Of a stretch of 39,375 bases of DNA, positions 1-9,145 are shown piece by piece. Made by a program: the position numbers and the translations under genes. The first letter of the stretch is position 1, and each line of letters opens with the position of its first letter. The stretch is taken from the IMG/VR virus record IMGVR_UViG_3300005537_000017, positions 1 to 39,375 of that record; one strand, 5' to 3'. The notes below the pieces were generated by a model that worked only from the letters and a program-made list of their open reading frames with translations, made no database searches and was not told the origin of the DNA. The stretch is from a virus.

Positions 1-120
1 TGTAGAGGAGGTGGATAGTGAACCTCTACTTAACTGCCTTAGAGTATATACAAGATCCTAGCGGTCAGGAGACTGCATCTCTAGTATCGAACTTGACAAG
101 AGTCAGCAGCAATATGAGTG
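1..120. repeat. Terminal direct repeat, left copy
   Basis: These 120 bases are identical to the last 120 of the window. The repeat carries the Shine-Dalgarno site and first codons of the head-tail connector gene, so it is ordinary coding sequence read twice. The simplest reading is that the sequence is a circular or circularly permuted genome with an assembly overlap; a true short direct terminal repeat is less likely because it would lie inside a late operon. Confidence 0.95.
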
Positions 121-902
121 TAGGAGCTACCGCTTTACCGCTAGTCGCAGCAACAACTGCTAACCTCAACCTCTACGATAACATTACTATCTTCGACGGG
201 AGCAGTTCTGAAGTCGTAACAGTAGCTGCTGCAGCGTCAGCAGGTGCTACCTCTGTTACTATTAGCGCTACGGCGTACGTTCACAATGCTGGTACAGTAG
301 TGTGCTCCGATGGAGGAAGCGGTAGTCTAGCGAACAGCATTCGAGTTGCTTCGCAGAGGGTAGAGACGTTCTGTCAACAGGCCTTGCTAACGACTACATA
401 TACGGAGACGTTACCCTTACGTACACTCAATGCCAGTGTGACAAGCGACGGTTACCTACACTTTCGTACAAGACACTTCCCTATCACTAGCGTAAGCGCA
501 CTAGCCATTGTGTTAGATGCGAAGACGACGATAACACTAGATCCAACGCAATGCATACTAAACACCAGAGCAATGTCGGTGGACGTACCCATTGTGAGTA
601 CGATCTTACACAATGCACAAGTACTCACAGCGTTACCACCGCTGACTCAGTTAGACCCAGGATGGTTGCAGTATACGTACATAGCAGGATACAGCGCTAG
701 CGCACTGCCGTGGGATATCAAGCAAGCATGTACCTACTTTGTGTCGGAAATAGTATCCGACAGGCTTAATCCAACTGCAGCGGTTAGCATCTCGATGGGG
801 AAGAGGCACCTGACACAGTACGGCAAGGGAGTGAGTACGCTAGAGAATCCCTACCAGATCCGTGCATATGAGTTACTCACTCCTTATAAGAGGTTGGTGT
901 AG
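18..902 (+). CDS. Head-tail connector (gp6-like adaptor) with inserted beta domain
   Basis: The 294-residue protein opens with an acidic N-terminal helix (YLTALEYIQ) and has a C-terminal half with a helical adaptor pattern (ALPWDIKQACTYFVSEIVSDR) as in HK97 gp6-like proteins, which sit between portal and tail. Residues about 33-97 look like an inserted Ser/Thr/Ala-rich beta domain (VVTVAAAASAGATSVTISA) of a kind that recurs in this phage's fibre genes. It starts at GTG behind an AGGAGG. It is the first tail-side gene after the decoration gene once the genome is circularised, and it abuts the next gene with no gap. Family assignment rests on size, order and pattern. Confidence 0.65.
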   Translation: MNLYLTALEYIQDPSGQETASLVSNLTRVSSNMSVGATALPLVAATTANLNLYDNITIFDGSSSEVVTVAAAASAGATSVTISATAYVHNAGTVVCSDGGSGSLANSIRVASQRVETFCQQALLTTTYTETLPLRTLNASVTSDGYLHFRTRHFPITSVSALAIVLDAKTTITLDPTQCILNTRAMSVDVPIVSTILHNAQVLTALPPLTQLDPGWLQYTYIAGYSASALPWDIKQACTYFVSEIVSDRLNPTAAVSISMGKRHLTQYGKGVSTLENPYQIRAYELLTPYKRLV

Positions 903-1238
903 ATGTCCCAGATCATCACTGTCAATGTCACTAGAGTAACTCAACCCTCACAGACTCCCACAACCATTGTTAGTGGAGCGGTCGTGCAACTAGATGCACT
1001 TAACCCGAGACTGGCGACTGACTACAAAGGCAACCACCCGTTTGACACGTTTGATGCATACGTGACGTACTTGCCTCCTACGATCGTACTAAGTCGAGCA
1101 GACCTGTTCACAGATGCTTTGAATACGGATCCGTCCACGAATCAGAAGGCCGCATACAGAATTATTAGCAGACCTGAAGCGTTTCCTGACGGTCACATAG
1201 AGTGCGTTGTTGAGCAATTCGTTGGAGTAAACTCATGA
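903..1238 (+). CDS. Putative head-closure (stopper) protein
   Basis: A 111-residue, beta-rich protein lies immediately after the connector and overlaps the next start by an ATGA. In HK97- and SPP1-like gene orders this slot holds the stopper that closes the connector after packaging and joins it to the tail. The sequence ends in a likely strand pair (AYRIISRPEAFPDGHIECVVEQF). No diagnostic motif is visible, so the role comes from position. Confidence 0.45.
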   Translation: MSQIITVNVTRVTQPSQTPTTIVSGAVVQLDALNPRLATDYKGNHPFDTFDAYVTYLPPTIVLSRADLFTDALNTDPSTNQKAAYRIISRPEAFPDGHIECVVEQFVGVNS

Positions 1239-1711
1239 GTATTGTTAACATTGCGTGGTCCGCGAGTAGTCTTAAGAAGCTAGAACTACTTAAGGAGCTT
1301 GGGGATATAGATATTACTCAGCATCTCGCGTGGCGTACAGCTAACTTCCGGGTTGGTACACTCCTAGCAAAGAACATCTCAGTCACAGCCTCTTCTAAGT
1401 TTCGTGGGGGTACTGGTGCTCTTGCTAGTAGCTTCTCTCCACTCGGAATAACTGGATCCGGGACCGGAACTGGTATGGAGGTTGGCTCTGATCTCCCGTA
1501 TGCACGTCGACGAGAGTTCGGGTTCTCTGGACGTACTGATAGTAGGGGAAGATACTTTAGTAACGATCCCGGTCAGATCTATGTGATGGAAGCTATTGTG
1601 GATACCGAACCTAACATACGACAATACTATGCTAGGGCTCTTTCGTTCATTCTAGGAACCGTAGAGGGTGGGACTGCGGGAGACTTCATGTTGCAGGAGT
1701 ACAGTGGATGA
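1235..1711 (+). CDS. HK97 gp10-like neck/tail-completion protein
   Basis: A 158-residue protein with the typical gp10 layout: an N-terminal helical part, a Gly/Ser-rich middle, then a conserved-looking VGSDLPYARRREFGF stretch and an aromatic/Gly segment, and a C-terminal helix (PNIRQYYARALSFIL). Such proteins finish the head-proximal end of the tail. It overlaps both neighbours by ATGA junctions, so translation is probably coupled. Confidence 0.7.
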   Translation: MSIVNIAWSASSLKKLELLKELGDIDITQHLAWRTANFRVGTLLAKNISVTASSKFRGGTGALASSFSPLGITGSGTGTGMEVGSDLPYARRREFGFSGRTDSRGRYFSNDPGQIYVMEAIVDTEPNIRQYYARALSFILGTVEGGTAGDFMLQEYSG

Positions 1712-2181
1712 GTCTACCTAATACTATTGGAGTTATGCAACAGATCCAATCTCTAATTACTGCTAGCGGAGCAAACTATCGCACGATCGCTATCGGAGCA
1801 GTGAAGGACTGGACGGGAGTAGACCCCATCTGTGAAATAGGGTTGTCCTCGGACTCTAGCGCACACTTTGCACATGGAGGCAGGATCGAGGACACTCAAG
1901 GGTTCCGTATCACGACTGCTGTACTCTTCGCTTCCAGTACTTCCCCCACACCAACTCCGACACAGGCAGTAACAACACTGTGTGGTATACGCGACGTGGT
2001 AGTACCGTTGTTCCAACAAAAGGCGTATCTTGGTGGCCTTGCTGGGGTTGCAGACAGTAGAGTAAAACCAGGAAACTTCACCATCAGCTTTATAACAGTT
2101 GGTGGTAATGACTACATCGTACATGAGTTCGAGGTAGAGGTTAGGTCGATGTACAACATCGTTGTGCCCGACGGAGGTTAG
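1708..2181 (+). CDS. Putative tail terminator
   Basis: A 157-residue protein in the slot between the gp10-like gene and the tail tube, where lambda U or HK97 gp11-type terminators lie; these cap the tail tube at a set length. The fold pattern fits: an N-terminal helix (IGVMQQIQSLITAS), a long middle with strands, then a final beta strand pair (NDYIVHEFEVEVRSMYNIV). A GGAG lies upstream of the ATG, which overlaps the previous stop. Confidence 0.55.
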   Translation: MSLPNTIGVMQQIQSLITASGANYRTIAIGAVKDWTGVDPICEIGLSSDSSAHFAHGGRIEDTQGFRITTAVLFASSTSPTPTPTQAVTTLCGIRDVVVPLFQQKAYLGGLAGVADSRVKPGNFTISFITVGGNDYIVHEFEVEVRSMYNIVVPDGG

Positions 2182-2232
2182 ATGCAATACATGAGTTTAC
2201 CGTACGTATCACTAGACAATGGAAAGGGTTAG
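2182..2232 (+). CDS. Possible 16-codon leader peptide before tail tube gene
   Basis: A short ORF (MQYMSLPYVSLDNGKG) starts one base after the preceding stop, behind GGAGG at a suitable distance, and ends three bases before the tail-tube ATG. It could couple translation of the tube gene to the upstream operon, or be a remnant of a longer gene. There is no other evidence that it is made. Confidence 0.25.
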   Translation: MQYMSLPYVSLDNGKG

Positions 2233-2235
2233 ACG

Positions 2236-3873
2236 ATGGCCTCAACAGCTCTTGGTCAGATAGGCTATGCTTTCGAACCCACCTCTGCTCCAGGAGAGCA
2301 AATTGGTACTCCTCCGGGAGGGTCAACGGACGTAAGCATACTGTCTTACGGTAACGTGGCTGCATCTGTCTCGGCTACCAACCAACCAACGGGTTCAACA
2401 GGTATGAGACTACACATCTATGTGTACAACAACACGGCAACTGGTACTTTGACAGTTGCCGGAACAGATATCAATGGCAATAGCATTACGGAGACTACTC
2501 CAACGATTCCTATTGCCCCCGTACAACCTCAATCACAAGAGACAGGTCGATTCGACTATGTGACTCAAAAGGTCTACAAAACTATCAACTCAAGCGGTAT
2601 TACAACATCGGGTCTAACTGGGGGGAGCATTAAGATTGGTGGTATCTACGGTGCAAAAGCTATGCTCCCAGGTACTTTGAAGGCTGTAGCGAAGTACGGC
2701 GAGTATTCACCAGACGAGCAGAGAGCGTTAGGAGATCGGCATACTCACAAAGTTCAGACTATCAAAGATGTGAGTGTGGATATCGACATCGCTATGTACC
2801 CTGAAACGTCTCTGTTCATCCCTTACGCACTCACTAGTCAGAGTACACCGACATCTACACCGAGTTCGGCTACTACTCTGAAGACTACGACTGCTGTGTC
2901 AGGTTCGCCGCTGTCTCTCACTACCCAACCTACTGCACCAGGCCAGTATCTGATAATGGTGATAACTGGAACATCTACTTCAGGTACAATCGCTCTCACT
3001 GGCAGTAACGACCTGGGCGCTTCCACCACTGAAACTATCACGGCGAGCGGTAACGGTACCTACTACTCTGCTAACAAGTACAGTGCTATCGCATCTGGCG
3101 GCGTAGTCATTACAGGTTTGACGAGTGGGAGTATCGCCATTACAGGTGTGTTCGCGTGGAACAGAACGTTCCAACCTACATTCACTCCTTACACACTGGC
3201 TCTAGAGTGGTTTACTGGCTCAGAGTCGATGACGATTCCGTTCTTCGCTATGGAAGGTGTGGAGTTCGACTTCGATGTCAAGAAAGAGTTCACTGCCAAG
3301 ATTAAAGGTATCGCTCAAGAACGTATGCCAATTGGCGACCGTACGACTCTTGGTCTAAGTACCTCACGCGTAAGTACTCTCATACAACCGGTTGACCGAC
3401 CAATAGCAAGTTGGCAATGCAATGTGTACATCGATCCCGGTACTAGTGGTGCTTGGGGAGTTACGAGTTTCGGCGACATGATGACCGGTAAGGTGAAGAT
3501 CTCGAACGCAATCGAAGGTGTACACACACTAGCCAACCAGCAGACATTTACACAACTAGGTAGAGGTAAGTGGACTGTAGAGTTTGAAGCGAAGTTGATC
3601 TATACGAACTTGCTACAGATCGAACAGTTCCGACAGGATACCAAGCAGTACATACAGTTGAGCTTCCTTGGACGTAACGTAGGATCGGGAAACATCCAGC
3701 AGATCCAGTTTGTAATACCGTTCAAGTACAACAAGTTTGAAGTGACCAGTACAGCAGCGATGAAGTACCCAGAAGTTGACATTGCTGGCATCGGTGAATA
3801 CGATCCGACGTTAGGGTCTTCCTATCAGATTCAGGTCCTCAACTCCGCTCAGAACCCAGCCTACACAAGCTAA
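2236..3873 (+). CDS. Major tail tube protein with Ig-like insertions
   Basis: A 545-residue protein, larger than a usual 150-350 residue tube protein. The excess looks like two Ser/Thr/Gly-rich Ig-like domains (about residues 35-140 and 205-310), both containing GTxTxxGTxxxG-type repeats and ending in GGSIKIGGIYG or SGSIAITGVFAW. The tube-like parts are around 150-205 and 315-535 (EWFTGSESMTIPFFAMEGVEFDFDV split here; EFTAKIKGIAQERMP). It is directly upstream of the chaperone pair and the tape measure, as the tube gene is in siphophages. Surface Ig domains on tails are often thought to aid weak host binding. Confidence 0.75.
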   Translation: MASTALGQIGYAFEPTSAPGEQIGTPPGGSTDVSILSYGNVAASVSATNQPTGSTGMRLHIYVYNNTATGTLTVAGTDINGNSITETTPTIPIAPVQPQSQETGRFDYVTQKVYKTINSSGITTSGLTGGSIKIGGIYGAKAMLPGTLKAVAKYGEYSPDEQRALGDRHTHKVQTIKDVSVDIDIAMYPETSLFIPYALTSQSTPTSTPSSATTLKTTTAVSGSPLSLTTQPTAPGQYLIMVITGTSTSGTIALTGSNDLGASTTETITASGNGTYYSANKYSAIASGGVVITGLTSGSIAITGVFAWNRTFQPTFTPYTLALEWFTGSESMTIPFFAMEGVEFDFDVKKEFTAKIKGIAQERMPIGDRTTLGLSTSRVSTLIQPVDRPIASWQCNVYIDPGTSGAWGVTSFGDMMTGKVKISNAIEGVHTLANQQTFTQLGRGKWTVEFEAKLIYTNLLQIEQFRQDTKQYIQLSFLGRNVGSGNIQQIQFVIPFKYNKFEVTSTAAMKYPEVDIAGIGEYDPTLGSSYQIQVLNSAQNPAYTS

Positions 3874-3884
3874 GAGGTAATACT

Positions 3885-4250
3885 ATGGGTGCATTTAGCA
3901 AGATACCAACTGTCTCAGTGCCAAGAAATGACGAAGAGAAAGAGAAGCTAGGCTGGGAACCCCACGAAACTGTGACTATCAAGGCAAAGGCACAGTTTGG
4001 AGACGTGCAGTACGCAGCAGATCCCAAATCTCCAACCGGAGTCGATATGGTGAAGTTACTCTCTAGACTCATACTATCGTGGACACTGACAGACGACAAC
4101 CACAACGCAGTTCCGGTAACAGAAGCTGCCATTGAACAACTCCCCATTACCTACGTGGTAGGTCTTACTGCTGCGATACAAGAGACGTCTCTCGGAGGAC
4201 TACTCCCAAACCCATCGCCTTCGGTGAACTCTGTGAACGGGCGTTCCTAG
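3885..4250 (+). CDS. Tail assembly chaperone G (frameshift upstream part)
   Basis: A 121-residue gpG-like protein between the tail tube and tape measure genes. Such chaperones coat the tape measure during tail assembly and are not in the virion. A canonical slippery heptamer C_CCA_AAC sits in the correct frame near the 3' end, twelve codons before the stop codon. Most ribosomes should make this short form; a minority shift by -1 into the T frame (next entry). The start follows an AGAGGT motif. Confidence 0.8.
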   Translation: MGAFSKIPTVSVPRNDEEKEKLGWEPHETVTIKAKAQFGDVQYAADPKSPTGVDMVKLLSRLILSWTLTDDNHNAVPVTEAAIEQLPITYVVGLTAAIQETSLGGLLPNPSPSVNSVNGRS

Positions 4251-4465
4251 ATGAGTTGGCTGAAGGCGAAACTATGCCAGAAGAGATTATCGAGTACAGG
4301 ATGATGCCAATCTTCGGTGGGTACTGGGCACTACAAGAAGCTCCTATGGAGGTAGTGCAAAAGCAAGTGCAAGTTTGGCAGGCAGAAGTAAGAGCGGAGA
4401 AGGAACGCCAGCGCAGAGCAGAAGAGGAGCAACGTCGTAATATGGAGAACAACTATGGCCGGTGA
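3885..4465 (+). CDS. Tail assembly chaperone GT (-1 frameshift product)
   Basis: After slippage at C_CCA_AAC, translation continues through 84 codons in the -1 frame, giving a GT protein of about 193 residues. The T part begins PIAFGELCERAFLDELAEG and ends in a charged helix rich in Arg, Glu and Gln (about 40 residues), typical of the T tail that contacts the tube protein. The T frame has no good start codon of its own and would look like a 69-codon orphan gene. It overlaps the tape measure start by 11 bases. Confidence 0.8.
4205..4211 (+). promoter_or_regulatory. Programmed -1 frameshift site (G/GT)
   Basis: CCCAAAC lies as C_CCA_AAC in the frame of G, matching X_XXY_YYZ. A -1 slip moves from the G frame into the open frame that runs to 4465. 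This is the conserved organisation of tail chaperone genes in siphophages. I did not define a stimulatory pseudoknot. Confidence 0.85.
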
Positions 4466-7013
4466 GTACAATCTCAGTGTTATACTGGGTGCGCAAAACC
4501 AAGCCGGTGGTGTAATAGCGTCGCTTGCATCTCAACTCGCTGGTCTTGGTGGTCCTATGGGTGCGGTTGCTGGTATAGCTGTTGGTTTAGGTGCAGCCAT
4601 CGTAGGTGTAGGTGCTACGGCAGTTAAGATGGCCGGAGACTTCCAAAGTGGTATGACTACACTTGTGACTGGTGCAGGCGAAGCTCAGTCGAATATAGGT
4701 ATGGTGTCCAACGGCATCCTCCAGATGGCTATCGATACGGGCACGACGACTAAGCAGCTTACTGATGGTATGTATATGATTGAGTCCGCTGGCTATCACG
4801 GAGCAGACGGTCTGAACGTACTAAAGGTAGCTGCCGAGGGTGCTAAGGTTGGTAACGCTGACTTAGGAGTGGTAGCGAATGCAGTCACAACTGTGCTGAC
4901 AGACTACCACATGAAGTCTACAGACGCTACAGCAGCCATGAACGCTCTAATCACAACGGTTGCGAGCGGTAAGACACATCTACAAGACCTCGCATCCTCG
5001 ATGGGCTCTGTACTCCCGCTCGCTTCAAGTCTAGGTATCTCCTTCCCACAAGTTGCGGGTGCTCTAGCAACGATGACGAATGCCGGAATGGATGCGCAGC
5101 GGGCATCTCAGAACCTTGCGAATGCCATTCGATCTCTCTCCGCTCCGAGTGGGATAGCTAAAACTGCAATGGATAACATCGGGTTGTCCGCCCAACAGGT
5201 AAAGGATACATTAGGAAACAAAGGTCTAGCAGCGACTATCCAGATGATCGAAGATCACGTAGGCAAGACGTTTCCTGCGGGATCTGTTCAAGCAGTCACA
5301 GCCTTCAAAGATATTATGGGTGGTGCAACCGGGTACAACGTGGCGTTGATGTTGGGTGGCCAGAATATGAAGACGTACCAGGGAGATATTGCAGCCATCG
5401 CAGCTGCAATGCAATCTGGTAGCAAAGATGTGCAGGGTTGGTCAAACGTGCAGAACGATTTCAACTTCAAGATGGATCAAGCTAAGGCCGTCATTGAAGT
5501 CCTCATGATTAAGATCGGAACTGCACTACTCCCTGTGATAGGTAACATCGTCACCGCTATCTCCGGTGCTATATCAGGATTCATGAGTTGGGAAGACAAG
5601 ACACACGGTGTGGAGAATGCGCTTTCTGCTCTTGGAAATGCGATATCAGCCGTAACTGGGTTCTTCCAGAGCAATAGCATACAAGCACAGATTGTGAAGG
5701 ACTTGCTGATCGGCATAGGGATAGCGATTGCCGCTATCCAGATCGGGGCTTTCTTAGCTACTCTCCCGGCTCTGATTGCTGGGTTCGGTGCTTGGGCCAT
5801 ATCTGCTGGAGCTGCCGCTATCGCGACTCTTGCTGCCACGTGGCCTCTACTCCTTGTCGTCGCTATCATCGCACTAGTAGTAGCAGGCATCATACTAGCT
5901 ATGCAGCATTGGGGAGACATTACAAAATTCCTCCAAGGTGTATGGGCTGCATTTGTGAGTTGGTTCCAAGGAGCACTTACTAATGTAGGTAACTTCTTCA
6001 AAAGTGTGTGGGACGGTATTACGTCTGGCTTGCAGGCAGCGTGGAACGTCATTGTCAACATCGTCAAGGTTGGAGCAATGCTCCTCTTCTACGCTATCTT
6101 TGGCCCTATCATCCTAATTGTCAATGCATTCGAGTGGCTATACAACCACAACTACTACTTCAAAGACTTGATTGACACCATCACTAATGTAGTCAAAGCT
6201 GGCATTGAGTGGCTGCAAAATGCTTGGCAGACAGTTATTAGCTGGCTTACTGGCCTTTGGAGTACGCTTAGTGGTGCTGCTCAATCTGCTTGGGGAGCTA
6301 CAAGCAGTACTACACAGTCTGTGGTTGGTAACGTTACTAGTTGGTTGAAGAGTGCCTGGACTACGTCCATCAACTGGCTGAGTGGCGTGTGGAATACCCT
6401 ATCTGGACTAGCTCAAAAAGCTTGGAATGCTGTGGTATCCGTATTCCAGAGTGTGTGGGCTCCGATCTCAGGAGCGCTATCTAGTCTATGGAATAACATC
6501 TCTAGTTGGTTCAGTAACCTTGCAAGTCAAGCACTCGCTTGGGGTAAGAATCTCATTCAAGGGTTCATTAACGGTATCACATCGATGGCTGGTGCTGTCG
6601 GTAGTGCTGTGGGTGGCATAGCCAACAACGTCAAGAGCTTCCTAGGATTCCACTCTCCTACGAAGGAAGGTCCTGGCTCGACTGCGGATCAGTGGGCTCC
6701 AGCACTGATGACTATGTTCGTACACGGTATCGAGGGAGGCTTGCCTAAGCTGAAGGCAACTCTACAGAACGTTGCTCAAACTGTGCAAGGTGGTCTCAGT
6801 AAGGGAGGCACAGGTAGTCTTAGCGGAAGTGTGTCTCTGTCGGGTAGCGCTGGTAGCGTCTCTGGCAATACCATCTTCATACTCAACTTCACTGTCAATG
6901 GCAGTGTAGTGGACCACACCAAACTCCTCACCGATCTAGAGAAGCAGCAGAATAGGTTACACAGGATGAGCGGACTGCATACGACTGTGACAAGTGGAGG
7001 TAAGCCTAGATAA
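4455..7013 (+). CDS. Tail tape measure protein
   Basis: An 852-residue protein, the longest of the tail-core genes, directly after G/GT. Its N-terminal third resembles TP901-type tape measures (GDFQSGMTTLVTGAGE, then a helical GVVANAVTTVLTDYHM region). Hydrophobic segments lie around residues 25-55 and 415-480, followed by Trp-rich repeats (VWAAFVSWFQGAL, VWDGITSGLQAAW, AWQTVISWLTGLW). The C-terminus has LGFHSPTKEGPGSTADQW, a motif common at the end of these proteins, then a Gly/Ser linker. At about 1.5 angstrom per residue it predicts a tail of roughly 130 nm. Confidence 0.9.
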   Translation: MAGEYNLSVILGAQNQAGGVIASLASQLAGLGGPMGAVAGIAVGLGAAIVGVGATAVKMAGDFQSGMTTLVTGAGEAQSNIGMVSNGILQMAIDTGTTTKQLTDGMYMIESAGYHGADGLNVLKVAAEGAKVGNADLGVVANAVTTVLTDYHMKSTDATAAMNALITTVASGKTHLQDLASSMGSVLPLASSLGISFPQVAGALATMTNAGMDAQRASQNLANAIRSLSAPSGIAKTAMDNIGLSAQQVKDTLGNKGLAATIQMIEDHVGKTFPAGSVQAVTAFKDIMGGATGYNVALMLGGQNMKTYQGDIAAIAAAMQSGSKDVQGWSNVQNDFNFKMDQAKAVIEVLMIKIGTALLPVIGNIVTAISGAISGFMSWEDKTHGVENALSALGNAISAVTGFFQSNSIQAQIVKDLLIGIGIAIAAIQIGAFLATLPALIAGFGAWAISAGAAAIATLAATWPLLLVVAIIALVVAGIILAMQHWGDITKFLQGVWAAFVSWFQGALTNVGNFFKSVWDGITSGLQAAWNVIVNIVKVGAMLLFYAIFGPIILIVNAFEWLYNHNYYFKDLIDTITNVVKAGIEWLQNAWQTVISWLTGLWSTLSGAAQSAWGATSSTTQSVVGNVTSWLKSAWTTSINWLSGVWNTLSGLAQKAWNAVVSVFQSVWAPISGALSSLWNNISSWFSNLASQALAWGKNLIQGFINGITSMAGAVGSAVGGIANNVKSFLGFHSPTKEGPGSTADQWAPALMTMFVHGIEGGLPKLKATLQNVAQTVQGGLSKGGTGSLSGSVSLSGSAGSVSGNTIFILNFTVNGSVVDHTKLLTDLEKQQNRLHRMSGLHTTVTSGGKPR

Positions 7014-9145
7014 TGTGGGTAGTGATGAACAACATAGACAGAACGTCTAGCGTGCAACCACAGAGTCTGAGCATTGATATGGCTCTGGGCGATCCTCTCA
7101 CAACTGCTTCTTTCGAGGTAACCGATCCAACCTCTTCCATCAATCTAGACTTCAACTACAGCGTAATGATATGGGACGAGAATGCCGCTCCAGACTATAC
7201 TATTGCGAGGCAACCCGTACCTACTGTACCGTCCATCAACATTCTGCACGAGACATTTGTGACTGGTGGTACGTATGCTGCTAACGTCGCACTGAACATC
7301 TACAACCAGGCCTTTACGTTTAACAATGCGTCTCAGACCGGGCCTACTCACGATGCCCATGTGACTACTGTCGCTAGTAGTATTGCTTACGGGTACATCA
7401 CTCCAGGTCAGACGTATATGTATAGCTTCTTTATAAACTGCAACGCTGCCCCGACTGCTCTTAACTACTACTACCAAATCAATTGGCTTGACATCAATCT
7501 CAACCTACTATCTAGCACTGTCAGTACTCCGACTACGCCACCAGTGAACAACACGCAAGTACACATCTCGGGGGTAGCACCAGCCAATGCAGCATTCGCT
7601 CAAGCACAGTTTGGAGTATATGCCACTAGTTCCACCAATAACGGAGTCGTTAACTTTGCGAACCACAACATTACTCCAGTCTGGTTCGCCGGTAAGTCTA
7701 TGGGCGATGGTACTCCGATTACGTATCCTACCCCAGACTGTAATGGCGCTCAGGTCAACTCTGCTGTCATGCCGGACGGTACCTTCTGTAGACTCAATCG
7801 ACTATTCTATGGCTACATCTCTAACCTCGAAGCTAAGTACGATGGTATCAAACGTACATGGACGGTAGACTGTCGGTCTATGGGAGATGTCATCGAGAAT
7901 GGCGGTATAGGTACCCCGATTGATATCACTTACACCAACTTTACTGACACTGGTATCATCAATGATCTGATCAATACCTACTTTCCCGGTCTACTCTCTA
8001 CTGGTCAGGTGAACTCGTCTAGGCCGCCAACCACTATAGTCACAGGGCAAACTATCCCGACGATCTCGTTTACAGACCAAACGTTTAGGGAAGTGCTCAA
8101 TAGTATTGTAGACATTACTGGGTTCGTATTCTATATAGACCAATTCTTATACGTTCACTATAACCCTATCCCTTATGACTATTCCAACTTTTCTCTGCTT
8201 ATCGATCCTGATCCTCTCAATCAGCCAGACTACTTTACCATATTCCCACCACAAGAGTACACGTATATCAAAGATGGCACGCAGATACGAAACAGCGTGA
8301 AGGTGACTGGAGGTACGCTGCAAGTTACTGTGCAAGACGTGTTTAGTGGTGATGGGTCAACTACGAAGTTTGTACTGAGCCAGATACCTGTGTCTATCAC
8401 AAGTGTGTCTACTAACGGTGGATCTAGTACGTATGCTCCTACATCTTCGAACCTAGTAGGCGTATCGGGCCAGGATACAAATGGGACCAACGGAGTCGTA
8501 GTCCTTATGGACTCCTCCAACCATTCCGTAACCTTCAACACTGCACCCGGCAGTGGTTCTAATAACGTAGTAATAACCTACGTACAGAATAGGCCTGCCA
8601 CTGTGCTAGTCGAGGAAAACACTAGTATAGGCACGTACAAGCGACGATTCGTGAGTAAGGTGGAGGATACTAACCTCGCTTCGAATGCTGCTGCGAAGCT
8701 ACGTGGCGAGAGTGAGATTGCACAGTGGGCGTACCCTGTGCAGAACATCACCTTCAAACTGTCAAGTCAGATGGACCTCAACCGTATGCCGCTAGACGTC
8801 TTCATACGACCGGGTACGACTATCTTCCTTACGAGTACTCTTGATAACCTCACCAACCAGCCGTTCGTTATCCAGACAGTGAAAGTCAGTTCTCTCGGTG
8901 GAGGAATCAACGTCTACGAGTATGAAGGTGGAGTATACCGACCTACTCTGAGAGACAGCATCCGAAATGTACAGAAGTCACTAGCTCGCAACCCAAGCAC
9001 AGGTGGTACTACTCCCATCCAACTTACATTCGAGGTACTCAGGGATACTATGACGTATGTAGACGCTGTGGTAGTCAATCCTCACGGATTCGGTGCTATT
9101 GATACATGGGGGACTGGTAGATATGGACAAGCGTCCTTTAGCTAA
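7013..9145 (+). CDS. Distal tail / baseplate hub-like protein
   Basis: A 710-residue protein right after the tape measure, where Dit and Tal-type proteins lie. The N-terminus (about 1-75) is a beta-rich domain; 75-220 resembles a carbohydrate-binding jelly roll; 240-440 has a hub-like pattern with paired strands (EVLNSIVDITGFVFYIDQFL); 440-530 is an Ig-like insertion; and about 555-660 again looks hub-like. ATG overlaps the previous stop (TAATG), with GGAGG 12 bases upstream. No peptidase motif is visible. Hub and distal-tail functions may be fused. Confidence 0.6.
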   Translation: MWVVMNNIDRTSSVQPQSLSIDMALGDPLTTASFEVTDPTSSINLDFNYSVMIWDENAAPDYTIARQPVPTVPSINILHETFVTGGTYAANVALNIYNQAFTFNNASQTGPTHDAHVTTVASSIAYGYITPGQTYMYSFFINCNAAPTALNYYYQINWLDINLNLLSSTVSTPTTPPVNNTQVHISGVAPANAAFAQAQFGVYATSSTNNGVVNFANHNITPVWFAGKSMGDGTPITYPTPDCNGAQVNSAVMPDGTFCRLNRLFYGYISNLEAKYDGIKRTWTVDCRSMGDVIENGGIGTPIDITYTNFTDTGIINDLINTYFPGLLSTGQVNSSRPPTTIVTGQTIPTISFTDQTFREVLNSIVDITGFVFYIDQFLYVHYNPIPYDYSNFSLLIDPDPLNQPDYFTIFPPQEYTYIKDGTQIRNSVKVTGGTLQVTVQDVFSGDGSTTKFVLSQIPVSITSVSTNGGSSTYAPTSSNLVGVSGQDTNGTNGVVVLMDSSNHSVTFNTAPGSGSNNVVITYVQNRPATVLVEENTSIGTYKRRFVSKVEDTNLASNAAAKLRGESEIAQWAYPVQNITFKLSSQMDLNRMPLDVFIRPGTTIFLTSTLDNLTNQPFVIQTVKVSSLGGGINVYEYEGGVYRPTLRDSIRNVQKSLARNPSTGGTTPIQLTFEVLRDTMTYVDAVVVNPHGFGAIDTWGTGRYGQASFS

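Noticed and set aside
4256-4465. Separate gene starting at TTG after tail chaperone G
   Set aside because: Better explained as the T part made by -1 frameshift at C_CCA_AAC; the TTG has no ribosome-binding site.
5477-6067. 196-codon minus-strand open frame in the tape measure gene
   Set aside because: Shadow of a strongly supported plus-strand gene; the Ala/Met/Thr-rich sequence is that of a reversed helical coding region.
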